DNA of 8,968 nucleotides from Nitrospinaceae bacterium. Its GTDB lineage: Bacteria > Nitrospinota > Nitrospinia > Nitrospinales > VA-1. This document shows, piece after piece, positions 6,469-8,968 of the stretch (position 1 is its first letter; each line of letters starts with the position of its first letter). The notes under the pieces are model-generated. The model had not been told where the DNA came from and ran no database searches. It saw only the letters and a program-made list of their open reading frames with translations. The stretch lies in the NCBI GenBank assembly GCA_029261675.1, contig JAJDBA010000039.1, forward strand, positions 1-8,968. The letters are read 5' to 3'. A program made the translations under genes and the position numbers.

Positions 6469-7533
6469 ATGCTGGAAATCATTTTTCAAACCCTTGAGAA
6501 AATACTACCCGTGTCTCCGAGTCTTTTAGAAAAAGCACAAGCTCATCTGGACTTTCTAACTAAACCACCCGGTAGCCTTGGCGCATTAGAAGAGCTTGCC
6601 AAACGATATGTCGCCATTCAAAATAATGAATCACCCACACTGAAAAAAATTTCTACTGTCGTATTTGCTGCAGACCATGGTGTGACAGCAGAAGGTATCA
6701 GTGCTTACCCGCCTGAAGTGACACCGCAAATGGTAATGAATTTTTTAAATAACGGTGCCGCCGTAAATGTGCTGGCAAATCACGTAAATGCAGAGGTAAC
6801 CATTGTTGATATAGGAGTCAATTTTCAATTCCCGAGCCACCCCAACCTCCTGGATCGCAAAATTGCTTTGGGCACTAAAAACTTTGCTAAAGAACCTAGC
6901 ATGACACGTTCCCAAGCTGAAAAATCGATAGCAACGGGAATTGAAATTGCCACAGAGTCTGCAAAAAATGGATTCGATATCCTGACAACGGGAGAAATGG
7001 GAATTGGAAACACCACTCCAAGTTCGGCTATATTCTCTATTCTTGGAAACATACAGGTTGAAGATGTTACAGGCCGTGGTACAGGAATAGATGACTCCGC
7101 CTTGATAAAGAAAATTTCTGTAATAAAGAAAGGAATTGAGCTTCACCAGCCTGACCCTGATGACCCGATTGATATCCTTGCAAAAGTGGGGGGATTCGAA
7201 ATTGGCGGTATTGCAGGTTTAATTCTAGGCGCAGCCGCCCAAAAAATTCCTATTGTGGTTGATGGTTTCATCTCAAGTGCAGGGGCTGCACTGGCTCTAA
7301 AAATGAGTCCCTCGGCAGGCGATTATATTTTCCCCTCTCATCAATCATCTGAACCAGGGCACAAGATATTTTTTGATATGCTCGGTCACCCTCCCCTATT
7401 CGATTTAAACATGAGATTGGGAGAAGGAACAGGGGCTTTATTAGCCGTCAACCTCATCCAATCAGCAGTCAAAATTTACAACGAAATGGCTACTTTCCAA
7501 AGTGCGGGAGTATCCACTAAACAAACTTCTTAA
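6469..7533 (+). CDS. cobT: Nicotinate-nucleotide-dimethylbenzimidazole phosphoribosyltransferase CobT
   Basis: The 354-residue cytoplasmic enzyme transfers ribose phosphate from nicotinate mononucleotide to 5,6-dimethylbenzimidazole, giving alpha-ribazole 5'-phosphate for the lower nucleotide loop. Family landmarks run through the whole length: LTKPPGSLGALEELA (residues 30-44), VFAADHGVTAEGISAYP (64-80), GEMGIGNTTPSSAI (175-188), VTGRGTGID, a glycine-rich GGFEIGGIAGLILGAA near 244-259, and MRLGEGTGALLAV (314-326). Glu319 in that last block corresponds to the catalytic base Glu317 of Salmonella CobT. The length matches the family. It sits 64 bases after the cytochrome, the widest gap inside the operon, with no promoter or terminator I can see there and no Shine-Dalgarno site. 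Its substrate DMB is the product of the BluB half of the first gene, so the operon both makes and activates the base. Confidence 0.95.
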   Translation: MLEIIFQTLEKILPVSPSLLEKAQAHLDFLTKPPGSLGALEELAKRYVAIQNNESPTLKKISTVVFAADHGVTAEGISAYPPEVTPQMVMNFLNNGAAVNVLANHVNAEVTIVDIGVNFQFPSHPNLLDRKIALGTKNFAKEPSMTRSQAEKSIATGIEIATESAKNGFDILTTGEMGIGNTTPSSAIFSILGNIQVEDVTGRGTGIDDSALIKKISVIKKGIELHQPDPDDPIDILAKVGGFEIGGIAGLILGAAAQKIPIVVDGFISSAGAALALKMSPSAGDYIFPSHQSSEPGHKIFFDMLGHPPLFDLNMRLGEGTGALLAVNLIQSAVKIYNEMATFQSAGVSTKQTS

Positions 7534-7545
7534 TAAATCCAGAAC

Positions 7546-7591
7546 CCCTTGACAGGGTAAGGGATTTTGGCTAGATTGAGCCTTCTTTTTT
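7546..7591 (+). terminator. Weak candidate terminator downstream of cobT
   Basis: Two short stems are visible: CCCTT/AAGGG (7546-7550 with 7559-7563, 8-base loop, then ATTTT), and GGCT/AGCC (7569-7572 with 7579-7582, 6-base loop) followed directly by TTCTTTTTT. Each stem is only 4-5 base pairs, so intrinsic termination would be weak. Both elements overlap the dapL promoter, so some readthrough from the cobalamin operon into dapL is possible. Confidence 0.25.
7549..7577 (+). promoter_or_regulatory. Sigma70-type promoter for dapL
   Basis: A perfect TTGACA at 7549-7554 is followed by a 17-base spacer and TAGATT at 7572-7577 (4 of 6 to TATAAT). Transcription would begin near 7584, giving an untranslated leader of about 46 bases before the dapL ATG. 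It is the only consensus-quality -35 in an intergenic region here. It separates the cobalamin operon from the lysine gene. Confidence 0.6.
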
Positions 7592-7630
7592 CTTATCCTT
7601 TTATCTCTAAATTAACATTGGAGTTTCAGT

Positions 7631-8863
7631 ATGTCAGGTTATATTCAGTCTCTATTTTCCGAACGATTAGGCGGAAGCCAGTTCGGTAAAGATACAAAAA
7701 TTTATAAATTCGAAAAAATCAAAAGGGCCAAACGTGCGGCTCTCGATGCGAATCCCGGCAAAGAATTATTCGACCTAGGTGTAGGTGAACCCGATGAAAT
7801 GGCAGACCCTGGCGTGGTTAAGGCTCTGCAACTCGAAGCTGAAAAACCAGAAAACCGAGGATACACGGATAATGGAATAGATGAATTCAAATCCGCCGCA
7901 TGCAAATATATGGAAAATGTATTTGGCGTTAAAGGCTTAGCCGCAGATAAGCATGTCAATCATCTCATCGGATCAAAACCGGGATTGGCAATGACCCCGG
8001 CTGCTTTTATCAACCCCGGCGATGTCATTCTGATGACAGTACCTGGCTACCCCGTCATGGGAACCCATGCTCAGTACGTGGGAGGGGAAGTGGTAAACCT
8101 GCCATTAACAGAAGCGAATGGCTTCCTCCCCGATTTAAAAAGTATCGATGCCGACACCTTAAAGCGCACCAAAATTTTATATCTTAACTATCCCAATAAT
8201 CCAACGGGTGCAAAAGCAACACGTGAGTTCTATGAAGAAGTTGTCGCATTCGCCAAAGCAAATAATATTGTTGTGATGCAAGATGCCGCATATGCAGCTC
8301 TCACTTATGACGGAAAATCCGAGAGTTTTCTTTCTGTTCCAGGCGCAATGGATGTTGGAGTAGAGTTTCATTCCCTTTCCAAAGCTTATAACATGACAGG
8401 CTGGCGCATCGCTTTTGTTGTAGGAAACGAGCTAATCGTAAAAGCCATTGCACATGTAAAAGATAATATCGATTCCGGTCAATTTGCCGGCATTCAAAAA
8501 GCAGGAATTTATGCCCTTGAGCATCCGGATATCACTGAAAGAATTGTTACCAAATATAAACGCCGATTAGAACTGTTAGTAGATACTCTAAATTCGGTAG
8601 GATTCAACGCTAAAATGCCCGGAGGTTCCTTCTTTTTGTATGTTGGCGCACCTAAAGGAATAAAAGGGGGAAGAAAATTTGAAAATGGAGAAGAGTTTTC
8701 TCAGTATTTGATCACTGAAATGTTGATTTCTACTGTCCCTTGGGATGATGTCGGACATTACGTCCGATTCTCTGCAACGTTCGCAGCAAAAGGCGAAGAA
8801 GAAGAGAAAAGGATAATAGGCGAAATCAAAGCCCGACTCTCAAAAGTAGAGTTTGAATTTTAA
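7631..8863 (+). CDS. dapL: LL-diaminopimelate aminotransferase DapL
   Basis: This is a 410-residue cytoplasmic PLP aminotransferase of fold type I. DapL converts tetrahydrodipicolinate directly to LL-diaminopimelate with glutamate as amino donor, bypassing the succinylase or acetylase steps of lysine and peptidoglycan precursor synthesis. Visible landmarks are FDLGVGEPDEMADP (residues 47-60), NRGYTDNGIDEFK, HLIGSKPGLAM (111-121), VPGYPVMG (137-144) and NYPNNPTG (186-193, binding the PLP and carboxylate). Further on are QDAAYAALTYDG (Asp218, Tyr221) and SLSKAYNMTGWRIAF (Schiff-base Lys251, Arg259). The GEPDEMADP and RGYTDNGIDEF wording is typical of DapL rather than general aspartate aminotransferases. 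The start is supported by TTGGAG at 7618-7623, 7 bases before the ATG. It has its own promoter and is unrelated in pathway to the preceding genes. A related aminotransferase with another substrate remains a small possibility. Confidence 0.88.
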   Translation: MSGYIQSLFSERLGGSQFGKDTKIYKFEKIKRAKRAALDANPGKELFDLGVGEPDEMADPGVVKALQLEAEKPENRGYTDNGIDEFKSAACKYMENVFGVKGLAADKHVNHLIGSKPGLAMTPAAFINPGDVILMTVPGYPVMGTHAQYVGGEVVNLPLTEANGFLPDLKSIDADTLKRTKILYLNYPNNPTGAKATREFYEEVVAFAKANNIVVMQDAAYAALTYDGKSESFLSVPGAMDVGVEFHSLSKAYNMTGWRIAFVVGNELIVKAIAHVKDNIDSGQFAGIQKAGIYALEHPDITERIVTKYKRRLELLVDTLNSVGFNAKMPGGSFFLYVGAPKGIKGGRKFENGEEFSQYLITEMLISTVPWDDVGHYVRFSATFAAKGEEEEKRIIGEIKARLSKVEFEF

Positions 8864-8933
8864 GGAAAATACCTCATCGAACAACATATTTCCAAGTTCG
8901 AGTATAGAAGAGAACTGATTAGGAAAGGGCTCA

Positions 8934-8968
8934 ATGACCCACAGAGCTTTAATAGGAATCGGATCAAA
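8934..8968 (+). CDS. folK: Partial 5' end of probable 2-amino-4-hydroxy-6-hydroxymethyldihydropteridine pyrophosphokinase (HPPK, FolK)
   Basis: Only 11 full codons and two bases of the next are present, reading MTHRALIGIGS then Asn or Lys. This matches the FolK N-terminus, in which a short strand leads into (I/L)G(L/I)GSN. A good purine-rich ribosome site, AGGAAAGGG (8921-8929), lies 4 bases before the ATG, which supports this start. It is 70 bases after dapL and is likely co-transcribed with it, as no terminator is visible between them. The call rests on a very short peptide and should be read as a probable assignment for folate synthesis. Confidence 0.5.
   Translation, partial: MTHRALIGIGS

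Noticed and set aside
6745..7146. 133-codon open frame on the minus strand within cobT
   Set aside because: Fully antisense to conserved CobT motifs and without recognisable domains.

Overview
The window is an AT-rich, tightly packed, one-direction (+ strand) stretch of a bacterial chromosome. It reads as a late cobalamin (vitamin B12) biosynthesis operon, followed by a separate lysine-pathway transcription unit. The cell is Gram-negative: there is a TonB protein, a Sec-exported protein and a cytochrome c with a lipoprotein-type signal. Aerobic or microaerobic life is suggested by BluB, which needs O2. DapL-type lysine synthesis combined with an oxygen-independent-type cobaltochelatase (CbiX) fits several non-model phyla, for example Nitrospinota-like marine bacteria. 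That placement is a guess and nothing in the sequence proves it.

Layout. Positions 1-117 are an AT-rich leader with a TATAAT box. From about 97/118 to 7533 run eight genes with small gaps or overlaps: a CobU-BluB fusion; threonine-phosphate decarboxylase (CobD/CobC type); CbiB; a TonB protein; a two-domain CbiX; an exported protein built of 25-residue DxDxDGxxD repeats; a small c-type cytochrome; and CobT. A spacer at 7534-7630 holds a good sigma70-type promoter (TTGACA-N17-TAGATT). It precedes dapL (7631-8863) and the first 12 codons of a probable folK (8934 to the window end).

How the genes fit together. CbiX inserts cobalt at the start of corrin synthesis. The CobD-type enzyme makes the aminopropanol phosphate arm and CbiB attaches it. 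The CobU half activates adenosylcobinamide to its GDP form. The BluB half makes the lower ligand 5,6-dimethylbenzimidazole, and CobT turns that base into alpha-ribazole phosphate. CobS, the final phosphatase and the corrin-ring methyltransferases are not in the window. The TonB protein could energise outer-membrane corrinoid or metal uptake. The repeat protein and the cytochrome have no obvious cobalamin role and are the least explained part of the operon.

No tRNA, rRNA, CRISPR array, insertion sequence or cobalamin riboswitch was recognised. No gene-free stretch exceeds 300 bases.
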